DNA of 11,895 nucleotides from a bacterium (GCA_027619145.1 JAQCGA010000062.1:1-11895), one strand, 5' to 3'. Shown: positions 1 to 7,678, counted from the first letter of the stretch. The notes: generated by a model not told the origin, from the sequence alone. Made by a program: numbers and translations.

Positions 1-39
1 TCCACCGACCCATCTCCAACCCCTTCACAGAAACCGCCC

Positions 40-2001
40 ATGGCCACCAAACCTCACCCATCGCCCGCTCCACAATCCAGCGTCGTCACCTTCCGCGCCA
101 TCGCGCTTGGCCTCCTCCTCGTCCTGGGCATCAACGCCTGGATCACCTTCTCAGAATACATCGTCCACGCCTCGCGCATGCAACTCTCCTTCTTCCCCGT
201 CGCCCTGCTTGCCGCCTACCTCCTCCTCATCCTCCTCAACGGCATCCTCCGCCGTACGGCTCCCACCGTCGCCCTCACAGAAGCCGAACTCCTCACCGTC
301 CTCGCCATGGGATTCGTCGGAACCTCCATCCCCACCTCCGGCATCACCGGCTTCCTCATGGGCATCATTGCCAGCGTCTATTACTTTGCCACCCCGGAAA
401 ATCAGTGGGCCGGCTACCTCCACCCTCACATCCCCGCCTGGGCTGTCCCTTCCAACGAACACCGCGCCATGACCTGGTTCTTTGAAGGCCTCCCCGCTGG
501 CCAGCACATCCCTTACGCCGCCTGGGCCATCCCCCTCGCCTGGTGGATGCTCTTCCTGATCGCTCTCGGTGCCGTCTTCTTCTGCACCGCCGTCATCCTG
601 CGCCGCCAGTGGGTACAACACGAACGCCTCCTCTACCCCCTGGCCTCCGTAGGTGCCACCCTGGCCCAGAACTCCCGCAACCGCCTCTTGCCCGATGCCC
701 TGCACGGCCCCCTCTTCTGGGGTGGCTTTGCCGTCGGCTTCGGTGTCATTTCCTGGAACATCCTCACCTACTTCTGGCCCCTCGTTCCCGAAATCTCCAT
801 CCGGGGTGAATGGGTTGTCTTTGTCCGTAACTTCCCACGCATCAGCACGCGCATCAACTTGCTCACCGCTGGCCTGGCCTACTTTGCCAACCTCAACATC
901 CTCTTCTCCATCTGGTTCTTCTTCCTCGTTTTCTTCTGGTTACAAAACGGCATCCTCAACCGCATCGGCTACGCCATCTCCGCTCCGCCTAACATCTCCT
1001 CCTCAGACACCGAAGTCGCCGCCTGGCAGGGCTTCGGCGCACTCACCGTCCTCTTCTGCTGGAACCTCTGGACCGCACGGACCCACATCAAAACTGTCTT
1101 CGCCACCGCCTTTGGGAAAACCATCGCAGATGACAGCGACGAACTCCTCTCCTACCGCACCGCCGTCTTCGGTCTCCTGGCTGGCCTCCTCTTCCTCACT
1201 GCGTTCTTCTTCCGCCTGGGCATGCAGGGCAAACTCATCGCCTTTCTGATTCCTGCCCTCGTCATCAACTACCTCACCATGGCCCGTATTGTCTCTGAAA
1301 CCGGCCTCGCCTACATGCGCACCACCCTGGCCGAACAGTACGCTGCCCTCTACACCATTGGCTCACGCGACCTCTCCCCCTCCAGCATGACCGGCCTCAG
1401 CCTCACCTACGGCCTCGTCTCTCAGGGCAAGGGTATCTTCATGGTCCCTTTCGCACACGTTGCCCGCCTGGCCGATCTCATTCGCGAACACCGCAAACGC
1501 CTTGTCCCCGCCCTCTTCCTCGTCATCCTGTTGGGTACCCTGGCAGACGTCCTCCTCACCATCTGGTTGGGCTATCAGCACGGTGCCTTCAACTTCAACG
1601 TCTACCCCTTCTCCAGCGCCGGCCCCCTCGCCTACAACGCCACCGTCAGCCAGATGCGCAGCCCCTTCGGCATCAGTTGGGAACGCCTCGCCGTCTTTGG
1701 CATCGGCGCAGGAATCATGGCCCTCCTCACCTTTCTCCACTACCGCACTCCCCGGTGGCCCCTCCACCCCATTGGCTTCCCCATTGCCTACTCCTGGTCC
1801 ACCCAACTCGCCATCTTCTCCATCTTCCTCATCTGGGCCTTCAAAGCCATCCTCCTCAGAATCGGCGGTGTCACCCTCTACCGAAAATGGCAACCCGCCT
1901 TCTTAGGCCTTCTCGCTGGCTACGCCCTGGCCGTTGCCCTCTCCTTTGTCATAGACGTCATCTGGTTCCCCGGACAGGGTCACAATATACATGGGTGGTA
2001 G
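40..2001 (+). CDS. Polytopic membrane protein, DUF6785/DUF6784 (OPT-transporter-like), first tandem copy
   Basis: A 653-residue integral inner-membrane protein with about 12-14 hydrophobic segments, roughly at residues 17-37, 51-69, 84-113, 160-186, 224-247, 273-301, 331-345, 374-392, 398-415, 488-509, 550-567, 588-606 and 619-641. Loops between them carry basic clusters (RR at 71, HRKR at 484). I recognise the general look of the DUF6785 (N-terminal) plus DUF6784 (C-terminal) family, which is distantly related to oligopeptide transporters. Conserved-looking blocks are PTSGITGF at 98-105, HPIGFP at 576-581 and the extreme C-terminus WFPGQGHNIHGW. No soluble catalytic domain or nucleotide-binding motif is visible, so transport is plausible but the substrate is unknown. 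The frame stays open to the left window edge. I keep the ATG at 40 because it matches the paralogue's start within one residue. No Shine-Dalgarno precedes it. Third codon positions are overwhelmingly C. Confidence 0.85.
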   Translation: MATKPHPSPAPQSSVVTFRAIALGLLLVLGINAWITFSEYIVHASRMQLSFFPVALLAAYLLLILLNGILRRTAPTVALTEAELLTVLAMGFVGTSIPTSGITGFLMGIIASVYYFATPENQWAGYLHPHIPAWAVPSNEHRAMTWFFEGLPAGQHIPYAAWAIPLAWWMLFLIALGAVFFCTAVILRRQWVQHERLLYPLASVGATLAQNSRNRLLPDALHGPLFWGGFAVGFGVISWNILTYFWPLVPEISIRGEWVVFVRNFPRISTRINLLTAGLAYFANLNILFSIWFFFLVFFWLQNGILNRIGYAISAPPNISSSDTEVAAWQGFGALTVLFCWNLWTARTHIKTVFATAFGKTIADDSDELLSYRTAVFGLLAGLLFLTAFFFRLGMQGKLIAFLIPALVINYLTMARIVSETGLAYMRTTLAEQYAALYTIGSRDLSPSSMTGLSLTYGLVSQGKGIFMVPFAHVARLADLIREHRKRLVPALFLVILLGTLADVLLTIWLGYQHGAFNFNVYPFSSAGPLAYNATVSQMRSPFGISWERLAVFGIGAGIMALLTFLHYRTPRWPLHPIGFPIAYSWSTQLAIFSIFLIWAFKAILLRIGGVTLYRKWQPAFLGLLAGYALAVALSFVIDVIWFPGQGHNIHGW

Positions 2002-2003
2002 CA

Positions 2004-2036
2004 GAAACACGAAAGGCACAAAGAGGCGCGAAGGGG
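2004..2036 (+). repeat. Degenerate CACGAA-type repeat downstream of first membrane-protein gene
   Basis: An A/G-rich stretch begins two bases after the stop codon. It contains short related units: ACACGAAAGG, CACAAAGAGG and CGCGAAGGGG. It stands out from the C-rich surroundings and resembles the stretches after the second membrane gene and after the convergent minus-strand gene. The right part, 2026-2034, can pair with 2050-2058 in an imperfect stem, but no T-run follows, so I do not call a terminator. Confidence 0.5.
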
Positions 2037-2082
2037 TGGGGAGGAACGACTTTTGCGCGATCACCAATTCTCCTCAAATTCC

Positions 2083-2111
2083 TTGACCTCTCCCCCACCA
2101 GTCCCTATCTT
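2083..2111 (+). promoter_or_regulatory. Candidate sigma70 promoter for the second membrane-protein gene
   Basis: TTGACC (2083-2088) matches the -35 consensus at five of six bases. TATCTT (2106-2111) matches the -10 consensus at four of six. The spacer is exactly 17 bases. Transcription would start near 2118 and leave a leader of about 35 bases before the ATG at 2153. This is a consensus match only. The second gene may also be reached by read-through from the first, since no intrinsic terminator is visible between them. Confidence 0.4.
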
Positions 2112-2152
2112 GCCTGCCACATCTTCTACGAAACTTCCTCATCGAGACCCCT

Positions 2153-4117
2153 ATGGCCGTGAACTCCGACCCGGTATCCCAACCCGAATCACAAGCAGAC
2201 GCTGTCACCCTGCGCGCCATCCTCATTGGCCTGCTCATGGTCCTGGGTGTCAACATCTGGATCTCCACCACCGAATACGTCATCCACGCTTCCCGGATGC
2301 AAATCTCGCACTTCCCCCTGGCCCTCTTCGCCGCCTTCTTGCTCCTCGCACTCATCAACGGCTTCCTGCGCCGCACCGTGCCCAACATTGCCCTTCGGGA
2401 ATCCGAACTCCTCACCGTCCTCGCCATGGGATTTGTGGGTGCCGCAATTCCCACCTCCGGCATCACCGGTTTCCTCATGGGCATCATTGCCAGCGTCTAC
2501 TACTTCGCCACCCCAGAAAACCAGTGGGCTCCGTACCTGCATCCCAACCTGCCCACCTGGGCCGTTCCTTCCAACGAACACCAGGCCATGACCTGGTTCT
2601 TCGAAGGCCTGCCACAGGGCCAGCAAGTCCCTTACACAACCTGGCTCATGCCCCTGGCCTGGTGGATTCTCTTCCTCCTGGCGCTTTGCACCATGCTCTT
2701 CTGCATCGCCGTCATCCTCCGCCGCCAGTGGGTCCGCAACGAACGCCTCCTCTATCCTCTGGCCTCTGTGGGGGCTACCCTCGCAAAAGGATCTCCCAAC
2801 CGCCTCTTGCCAGACGCCCTGCGCGGCCCCCTTTTCTGGGGTGGCTTCGCCGTGGGCTTTGGCATCATCGCCTGGAACATCCTTACCTACTTCTGGCCTC
2901 TAATACCCAAAGTGCCCATCACCGGACAGTGGGTTGTCTTTGCCAAAGGTTTCCCCCGCGTCAACACCCGCATCAATTTCCTGACCACCGGCCTGGCTTA
3001 CTTTGCCAACCTCAACATCCTCTTCTCGATCTGGTTTTTCTTTCTCGTCTTCTGGGTGGAAAACGGCATCATCAACCGCGTGGGCTACGCCATTACACCC
3101 AAACCCGCCAACTTCTCCGCCGAAACCGAAGTCACCGCCTGGCAGGGCTTTGGCGCACTCACCGTCCTTGTCCTCTGGAACCTCTGGACCGCTCGCGCCC
3201 ACATCAAAGTCGTCTTCGCCACCGCCTTCGGAAAAGCCACCGCAGACGACAGCGAAGAACTCCTCTCCTACCGCGCCGCCGTCATCGGCCTGCTGGCCGG
3301 CCTCCTCTTCGTCTGCGCCTTCTGCTTCCGGCTGGGCATGGAGGGCAAACTCATCGCCCTCTTCATTCCTGCCCTCGTCATCAACTACCTGGCCATGGCC
3401 CGCATCGTCTCCGAAACCGGCCTGGCCTACATGCGCACCACCCTGACCGAACAGTACTTCGCCCTTTACACCATCGGCACTCGGGACCTCTCGCCCTCCA
3501 GCATCACTGGCATGAGCCTCACCTACGGCCTCGTCTCCCAGGGCAAAGGCACCTTCATGGTCCCCTTCGTACACGCCGCCCGCCTGGCCGACCTCATTCG
3601 CAAACACCGCAAACGCCTCGTCCCCGCCCTCATACTCGTCATCCTCCTGGGCCTGGTCTCGGACTTCTTCTTCACCATGCACCTCGGCTACAAAAACGGT
3701 GCCTTCAACTTCAACTCCTGGCCCTTCTCCAGCGCCGGCCGCTTCGCCTTCGACCTCACCACATCTCAGCTTCGAAGCCCCTTTGATATCAGCCTGGAAC
3801 GTCTGGGCGTCTTCGGCATTGGCAGCGGCGTCATGGCCCTCCTCACCTTCCTCCATTACCGCCTTCCCTGGTGGCCCCTCCACCCTATTGGCTTTCCCAT
3901 TGCCCACGCCTGGTCCACCCAGCTCGCCATCTTTTCTATCTTCCTCGTCTGGGCCATCAAAGCCATCCTCCTCAAAATAGGCGGCGTCACCCTCTACCGA
4001 AAATGGCAACCCGCCTTCCTGGGTCTCCTCGCAGGCTACGCCCTCGGCGTTACCCTCTCCTTTGTCGTAGACGTCATCTGGTTCCCCGGTCAGGGCCACG
4101 CAATACATGGTTGGTAG
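2153..4117 (+). CDS. Polytopic membrane protein, DUF6785/DUF6784 (OPT-transporter-like), second tandem copy
   Basis: A 654-residue paralogue of the preceding gene, colinear from end to end and, by eye, roughly three-quarters identical; I did not compute an alignment. It has the same 12-14 membrane segments, the same PTSGITGF and HPIGFP blocks, and the same WFPGQGH-x-IHGW C-terminus. The copies differ mainly in the first 15 residues, in the loops near residues 75-80 and 130-165, in the stretch near 310-325, and by one residue lost beside the long aromatic segment near 300. Nucleotide identity remains high locally: 3986-4018 equals 1870-1902 over 33 bases. Both copies are intact, so neither looks like a decaying pseudogene. 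The start is the first ATG in frame and aligns with the first copy. The only purine-rich element upstream is a weak GAGA about ten bases before it. The copies may have diverged in substrate or pair as a heteromer; both are guesses. Confidence 0.86.
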   Translation: MAVNSDPVSQPESQADAVTLRAILIGLLMVLGVNIWISTTEYVIHASRMQISHFPLALFAAFLLLALINGFLRRTVPNIALRESELLTVLAMGFVGAAIPTSGITGFLMGIIASVYYFATPENQWAPYLHPNLPTWAVPSNEHQAMTWFFEGLPQGQQVPYTTWLMPLAWWILFLLALCTMLFCIAVILRRQWVRNERLLYPLASVGATLAKGSPNRLLPDALRGPLFWGGFAVGFGIIAWNILTYFWPLIPKVPITGQWVVFAKGFPRVNTRINFLTTGLAYFANLNILFSIWFFFLVFWVENGIINRVGYAITPKPANFSAETEVTAWQGFGALTVLVLWNLWTARAHIKVVFATAFGKATADDSEELLSYRAAVIGLLAGLLFVCAFCFRLGMEGKLIALFIPALVINYLAMARIVSETGLAYMRTTLTEQYFALYTIGTRDLSPSSITGMSLTYGLVSQGKGTFMVPFVHAARLADLIRKHRKRLVPALILVILLGLVSDFFFTMHLGYKNGAFNFNSWPFSSAGRFAFDLTTSQLRSPFDISLERLGVFGIGSGVMALLTFLHYRLPWWPLHPIGFPIAHAWSTQLAIFSIFLVWAIKAILLKIGGVTLYRKWQPAFLGLLAGYALGVTLSFVVDVIWFPGQGHAIHGW

Positions 4118-4124
4118 TAGGCCG

Positions 4125-4182
4125 GATCACGAAAAACACGAAGAAGCGCGAAGGGTCACGAAGAAAAACGAAGCAAAGCGAA
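4125..4182 (+). repeat. Degenerate CACGAA-type repeat downstream of second membrane-protein gene
   Basis: A run of related A/G-rich units starts eight bases after the stop codon: TCACGAAAA, ACACGAAGA, AGCGCGAAGGG, TCACGAAGAA, AAACGAAGC and AAGCGAAAC. The period is irregular, about 9-11 bases. It has the same sense relative to the upstream gene as the copy at 2004-2036, but is longer. Confidence 0.5.
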
Positions 4183-4187
4183 ACAAA

Positions 4188-4226
4188 GCAAAACAAAAAA
4201 TCCGCTCTCCGGTTTCCAGGGAGCGG
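4188..4226 (-). terminator. Intrinsic terminator for the leftward GWxTD transcript
   Basis: Read on the minus strand, CCGCTCCC (4226-4219) pairs with a GG-A-GAGCGG arm ending at 4202. The stem has about ten GC-rich pairs with two single-base bulges and a short AAA loop. ATTTTTTGTTTTG follows directly, giving the U-rich tail. Read on the plus strand the hairpin is followed by CTTATCAATTG, so it should not stop the rightward transcript. It lies about 130 bases beyond the stop codon of the last minus-strand gene, with the repeat block between. Confidence 0.65.
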
Positions 4227-4283
4227 CTTATCAATTGTCAACCAATGAAACGTCAAAACGTACGTCTCGGATAGGACGAGGTG

Positions 4284-4350
4284 TGGTTTCGTGTCCTTTC
4301 GTGTGGGGTGGTATAAGGGGCCGGGGGTATTCCGTGCCCTCCGTGATCCC
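4284..4350 (-). repeat. Inverted CACGAA/CACGGA-type repeats downstream of the leftward GWxTD gene
   Basis: On the minus strand two short blocks follow the stop codon at 4356: ATCACGGAGGGCACGGAAT (4347-4329) and CCACACGAAAGGACACGAAA (4306-4287). They belong to the same family of units as those after the two plus-strand genes, but in the opposite orientation, so again in the sense of the gene they follow. Together with 4125-4182 they form a loose inverted repeat around the terminator. Confidence 0.45.
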
Positions 4351-4355
4351 GCTTC

Positions 4356-6662
4356 TCATTCCACCCGAAACATCGCCTTCCTCGAAACACTTCTCCCACG
4401 CACCAGATCCGTCACCTCTACCTCGATCTCATTCAACCCGCCCGCCAACTTCTCCGTATCCAGCTCAAAATAAATCGGCTCCCAGAGTTCCGCTCCTTCT
4501 CGCTCGTACTGCACCACCACCGCCTCATCTCCACGAGACATCAACGTCCGGAATACCCCCGTCATTGCCCCATACAAACTGAACCCCCTCCGAACATCCC
4601 GCCGAATCGTATATGCCACCCGGTACCGGGTTTGCCCAAACGTATCTTTCTGAAAATTGTACACCTCGTAATACACGTGTGCGGCCTGCTCCTTCCGGTA
4701 ATTCCGGCTCGGCATTGGAATCACCCACACATCCCCTTTCCGAAATTTTTCCGGCTGCCGCGTCTTCATCACCCCCCATGCCAGTTCCAGATCGCTCATT
4801 GCCAGCGAATCCGTGTACGCAGGAACCAGAACCTCCTGCTGGTACACATTCCACTTCCCCGAAACCACGTCCGTCAACTGCACCGCCATCCGATACGCTC
4901 CCGGCGGCACACGCATAAACATCGCCTCTGGCGCAAACGTACCGCGTGCCGCATTCGGCATCCCGTTAAACACCACCTGGTCCATCCCTCGATATACTTC
5001 TTCTCCAGCCTGGTCCACCAGCGCTACCCGCCATTCAACTTCACACAGATCCTGCCCGTCCACCGTCCGGTTCTCCACCTGGTCCAACGGAATCCCGAAA
5101 TACACCTCCAGTTTCGTCATCCCCGAACTGGCGCGAAATGTCGCCGTATCGTAATAAAACTCCAGTGGCATAATTCCCGGTGGCAATGTGTACCGATCTG
5201 GCGTTTTCACCCCCACCGGAGCCAGTACCGCCGCAGGGGAAAACCGGTTCACCACCATGGACAACTGCAGTATATTTGCTTTCGTAAACATGTCCAACTT
5301 TGGAGGCGGCGCAAAATCCCACGTCCCGTTGTTCACCTGATCCGTAAACACAAACTCCACACCTTCCCCTACAGACACATACACCCAGGACTCCCACGGC
5401 ACACGGCTGGATCCAGATTGCTGTGGACTCGTCATGTGGTCTCTCAACTTCATCCCAACCGTGCCCGGCAGAGATTGCTGGTCGAGATTTGAAAACCGAT
5501 CCACCGGGTAAACCGGCTCCGTCAGCGGTCCTCCGCCACCCACTTCCGGAGGAGCACCCATGGACTCTTTCCACTCATCCGTATAAATCACAGCCGCATG
5601 CTGTTCCTTCACCGCCTCCACTGCGCTACTCGGAGGAGGATTCACCCGCCCAGAACGGGACCGGTAATCGGGTTCCCCGTACCGAACGTACACCTCACCA
5701 CGTCGATCCCACGGCTGCGTCTTTTTCGAAAAATACGTCCGGGCATACCACACCCGCCGGTAATGCTCCGCCCGCCGCCCCGCACCTCCGGCCACCAATG
5801 TCAGATCTCGTTTCCGCCAGAATCGCTCCAGGAATTCTTCTCTTTCATCCACCACCAGAGCCCGGTACACCTCTATCTCTTCCGGAAGTGCCACCAGCGA
5901 AAGATCCTCGTACAGTGCCCGCTCCCCATCATCCACCATCGCAAAATATGCCTGAAACCGGTCCAACGCCCGGTCTGCCTGCCCCCGTGCAGCATATGCC
6001 TGTCCGGCCACCGGCAGAAAACGTACTTCTTCCGGGTTCGCCTTCAGCACCGCTTCAGCCATACCCAGCACCAGTCCATAGCGTCGCTGTTCCGTGTACG
6101 TCACCGCCAATCCGTACTGCCCATCCAGATCTCCCGGTACCAATTCCAGGTACCGCCGGTACAGATCCACCATCCGATCTTCATACCCGCTATCCGAATA
6201 CCACTCTGCCAGCACCAGGTACGCCGGTGTATACGTCGGGTGCCGTTCAATCAACGCCAGCATCACCTTCTCTGCATCCAACTCCCCAAACTTCATATGC
6301 AACCGGGCAATATTCATCTCCGCCTCTACGAAGCCCGGATCTGCCCCCAATGCACGTCGGAAAAATTCCAGCCCCTTCCGATTCACCGTACCCCGCTTCG
6401 TATCTCGCGTGTACACCAGCCCCAATCCATTGAACGCTCGCGCAGCCTCCGGCCCCTTCGCACCCTTCCAAAACGCCTCTTTCGCTCGCTTCAAATCGCC
6501 TGCATCCAGGCACGCGTAGCCCAGCCGAACCCATGCCGCTCCATCTTTTGGCGCAACCTTCACAGCGGCCTCCAGCGCCGCCAGAGAATCCACTTCTGTT
6601 GCCCACATTGCCCCCGGAAACAAAATGACAGCCAGCAAAAAATAGATCTGTATCCGGCTCAT
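4356..6662 (-). CDS. Secreted TPR / GWxTD-domain protein with degenerate motif
   Basis: With the ATG at 6662 the product has 768 residues. Residues 1-21 form a signal peptide (hydrophobic core IYFLLAVILF, likely cleaved near AMWA-TEV), so the protein is periplasmic or exported. Residues about 25-260 form TPR-like helical repeats with recurring A-x-x-x-P and LG-x-x-Y patterns. A GWxTD-type domain follows: FLERFWRKRDLT at 277-288, then HYRRVWYAR at 300-308. At the motif itself it has PWDRRG (317-322) in place of GWxTDRG, followed by the usual VYVRYGEPD. The C-terminal 300 residues are beta-rich and contain YYEVYNFQKDTFGQTRY, the same block seen in its two neighbours. GWxTD proteins have no assigned molecular function. 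A GTG at 6740, preceded by AAAAGGG, would add 26 residues but would read through the terminator at 6676-6707. I prefer 6662 because the signal peptide begins there and GGGGG precedes it by four bases. Confidence 0.8.
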   Translation of the reverse strand: MSRIQIYFLLAVILFPGAMWATEVDSLAALEAAVKVAPKDGAAWVRLGYACLDAGDLKRAKEAFWKGAKGPEAARAFNGLGLVYTRDTKRGTVNRKGLEFFRRALGADPGFVEAEMNIARLHMKFGELDAEKVMLALIERHPTYTPAYLVLAEWYSDSGYEDRMVDLYRRYLELVPGDLDGQYGLAVTYTEQRRYGLVLGMAEAVLKANPEEVRFLPVAGQAYAARGQADRALDRFQAYFAMVDDGERALYEDLSLVALPEEIEVYRALVVDEREEFLERFWRKRDLTLVAGGAGRRAEHYRRVWYARTYFSKKTQPWDRRGEVYVRYGEPDYRSRSGRVNPPPSSAVEAVKEQHAAVIYTDEWKESMGAPPEVGGGGPLTEPVYPVDRFSNLDQQSLPGTVGMKLRDHMTSPQQSGSSRVPWESWVYVSVGEGVEFVFTDQVNNGTWDFAPPPKLDMFTKANILQLSMVVNRFSPAAVLAPVGVKTPDRYTLPPGIMPLEFYYDTATFRASSGMTKLEVYFGIPLDQVENRTVDGQDLCEVEWRVALVDQAGEEVYRGMDQVVFNGMPNAARGTFAPEAMFMRVPPGAYRMAVQLTDVVSGKWNVYQQEVLVPAYTDSLAMSDLELAWGVMKTRQPEKFRKGDVWVIPMPSRNYRKEQAAHVYYEVYNFQKDTFGQTRYRVAYTIRRDVRRGFSLYGAMTGVFRTLMSRGDEAVVVQYEREGAELWEPIYFELDTEKLAGGLNEIEVEVTDLVRGRSVSRKAMFRVE

Positions 6663-6675
6663 CGTGCCCCCAAAC

Positions 6676-6707
6676 AAAAAAAGGGCAGGTGCCTCATACA
6701 CCCACCC
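6676..6707 (-). terminator. Intrinsic terminator or attenuator between the lipoprotein and last GWxTD gene
   Basis: On the minus strand, arm GGGTGGGTGT (6707-6698), loop ATGAG and arm GCACCTGCCC (6692-6683) form ten continuous pairs, three of them G-U. Seven T residues (6682-6676) follow. This is a textbook intrinsic terminator for the FGE-fold lipoprotein gene whose stop is at 6741-6743. It ends only 13 bases before the ATG at 6662, so transcripts for the next gene must read through it or start in or just after it. Confidence 0.7.
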
Positions 6708-6740
6708 CTGTTCTACAATCCTACACCCTTCAGACTTCAC

Positions 6741-7559
6741 TCACGGCCCTTTTCTCACCACCCGAAAACCCGTCACAGAATTGCGCGCCGTACGAGACGT
6801 ACGCCACCGCGCCGCACACCGCGTACCGCTGACACCAGAAGAAAAATTCCCACCGCGTACCACTCGAAAATTACCTTCGCTCGGCCCCGTTGGATCTACC
6901 GATGGCGAATCTGTATCATAGCTGGTAGAGTACCGATCCTCACAGAATTCCCACACGTTTCCGTGCATATCGTACAACTCCCAGGGATTCGGACTTTTCT
7001 TTCCCACCTCGTGTGCATACACATCTCCAAACCACGCATGACTACTCAGCCGAGAGGGACTGTCTCCAAACGACCAGGCCGTTGCTGTGCCCGCCCGGCA
7101 GGCATACTCCCATTCTGCCTCCGTGGGCAACCGGTACAACGAATCTACGCCTGCCGCAATATTCATCCTCACGACAAACAACTGCGCGTCGTTAAACGAC
7201 ACCATCACAGCCGCATGCTCTGGCCCTTCCGGTACCACAATAACTCGCTCCAACCAGGGACTCGTTCCCATGACCTGTGTCCACTGCGCCTGTGTCACCT
7301 CATACTTTCCAATATAAAACCCCTGGCTAATCGTCACTTCGTGCTGTGGCCCTTCGCTGGCATTGCGTCCTTCTTCATCCTCCGGCGACCCCATCCGAAA
7401 CATACCTGGATCAATCCACTGCATCTCCATTGCCCCTCCGCTCGGAAGAACAAATGTCTCGGAAATCCCGCTGCCTTTGGACGATGCCGGATCAATCTTG
7501 CCGCAGGCCAGCGACAGAAGTGCACACAACGCAAGGAATTTCCAGTACTGATTTCTCAT
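6741..7559 (-). CDS. FGE/SUMF1-fold lipoprotein, apparently lacking the catalytic cysteines
   Basis: A 272-residue protein. A type II signal peptide ends in the lipobox LSLAC with Cys19 as the lipid anchor, so it sits on the inner or outer membrane. Residues about 40-270 are a formylglycine-generating-enzyme (sulfatase-modifying factor, SUMF1) domain: GMFRMGSP at 52-59, EVTQAQW at 87-93, RLPTEAEWEYACRAGT at 143-158, GNVWEFC at 200-206, RGGNF at 235-239, RCAAR at 247-251 and GFRVVR at 264-269. In true FGEs the active-site cysteine pair (human Cys336/Cys341) lies just after the GGS motif. Here that stretch is GGNFSSGVSGTRC, with Ser at the first position and no second cysteine, so sulfatase activation is unlikely. 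A binding or scaffold role, or another SUMF1-family chemistry, is possible. No sulfatase gene is nearby. The ATG at 7559 is supported by a G-rich Shine-Dalgarno. Confidence 0.88.
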   Translation of the reverse strand: MRNQYWKFLALCALLSLACGKIDPASSKGSGISETFVLPSGGAMEMQWIDPGMFRMGSPEDEEGRNASEGPQHEVTISQGFYIGKYEVTQAQWTQVMGTSPWLERVIVVPEGPEHAAVMVSFNDAQLFVVRMNIAAGVDSLYRLPTEAEWEYACRAGTATAWSFGDSPSRLSSHAWFGDVYAHEVGKKSPNPWELYDMHGNVWEFCEDRYSTSYDTDSPSVDPTGPSEGNFRVVRGGNFSSGVSGTRCAARWRTSRTARNSVTGFRVVRKGP

Positions 7560-7567
7560 ATCTATGG

Positions 7568-7575
7568 TTCCCCCC
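7568..7575 (-). promoter_or_regulatory. Shine-Dalgarno-like GGGGGGAA of the lipoprotein gene
   Basis: GGGGGGAA lies on the minus strand, with ten bases between the last G and the ATG at 7559. It supports that start, as does the signal peptide that begins there. The 146-base spacer upstream (7560-7705) holds no convincing terminator, and I see no promoter better than three of six matches per box. Confidence 0.4.
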
Positions 7576-7678
7576 AGATTCGATCTACTTCATGTCCAAA
7601 CTCCGGCCTGGTCCACATCCCTGTATCCACCTACAAACCCCTGAACAACCCGGTGGTCGTCCCTACGTAACAACATCC

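Noticed and set aside
2026..2058. Nine-pair imperfect hairpin after the first membrane-protein gene as a terminator
   Set aside because: It has several G-U pairs, a large loop and no T-run downstream, so it does not fit an intrinsic terminator.
2053..3786. A 577-codon open frame overlapping the second membrane-protein gene in another frame
   Set aside because: It is an Arg/His/Pro-rich shadow with no domain features. The paralogue alignment fixes the membrane-protein frame as the coding one.
2900..4108. A 402-codon minus-strand frame rich in Gly, Glu and Asp opposite the second membrane-protein gene
   Set aside because: The acidic/Gly composition is the expected reverse complement of C-ending hydrophobic codons. 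There is no start signal or recognisable motif.
40..4117. Naming the membrane proteins as oligopeptide or iron-siderophore transporters
   Set aside because: The OPT relationship is distant, recalled from memory, and no substrate or operon partner in the window supports a specific substrate.
2004..4350. The repeated CACGAA units as a CRISPR array or attachment site
   Set aside because: The units are about 9-11 bases, degenerate and without regular spacers, and no cas gene, integrase or tRNA is present.
5598..7670. A 690-codon open frame on the plus strand opposite the third GWxTD and lipoprotein genes
   Set aside because: It is His/Pro/Arg-rich low-complexity translation, a by-product of the skewed composition. 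The opposite strand encodes recognisable FGE, TPR and GWxTD proteins with signal peptides.
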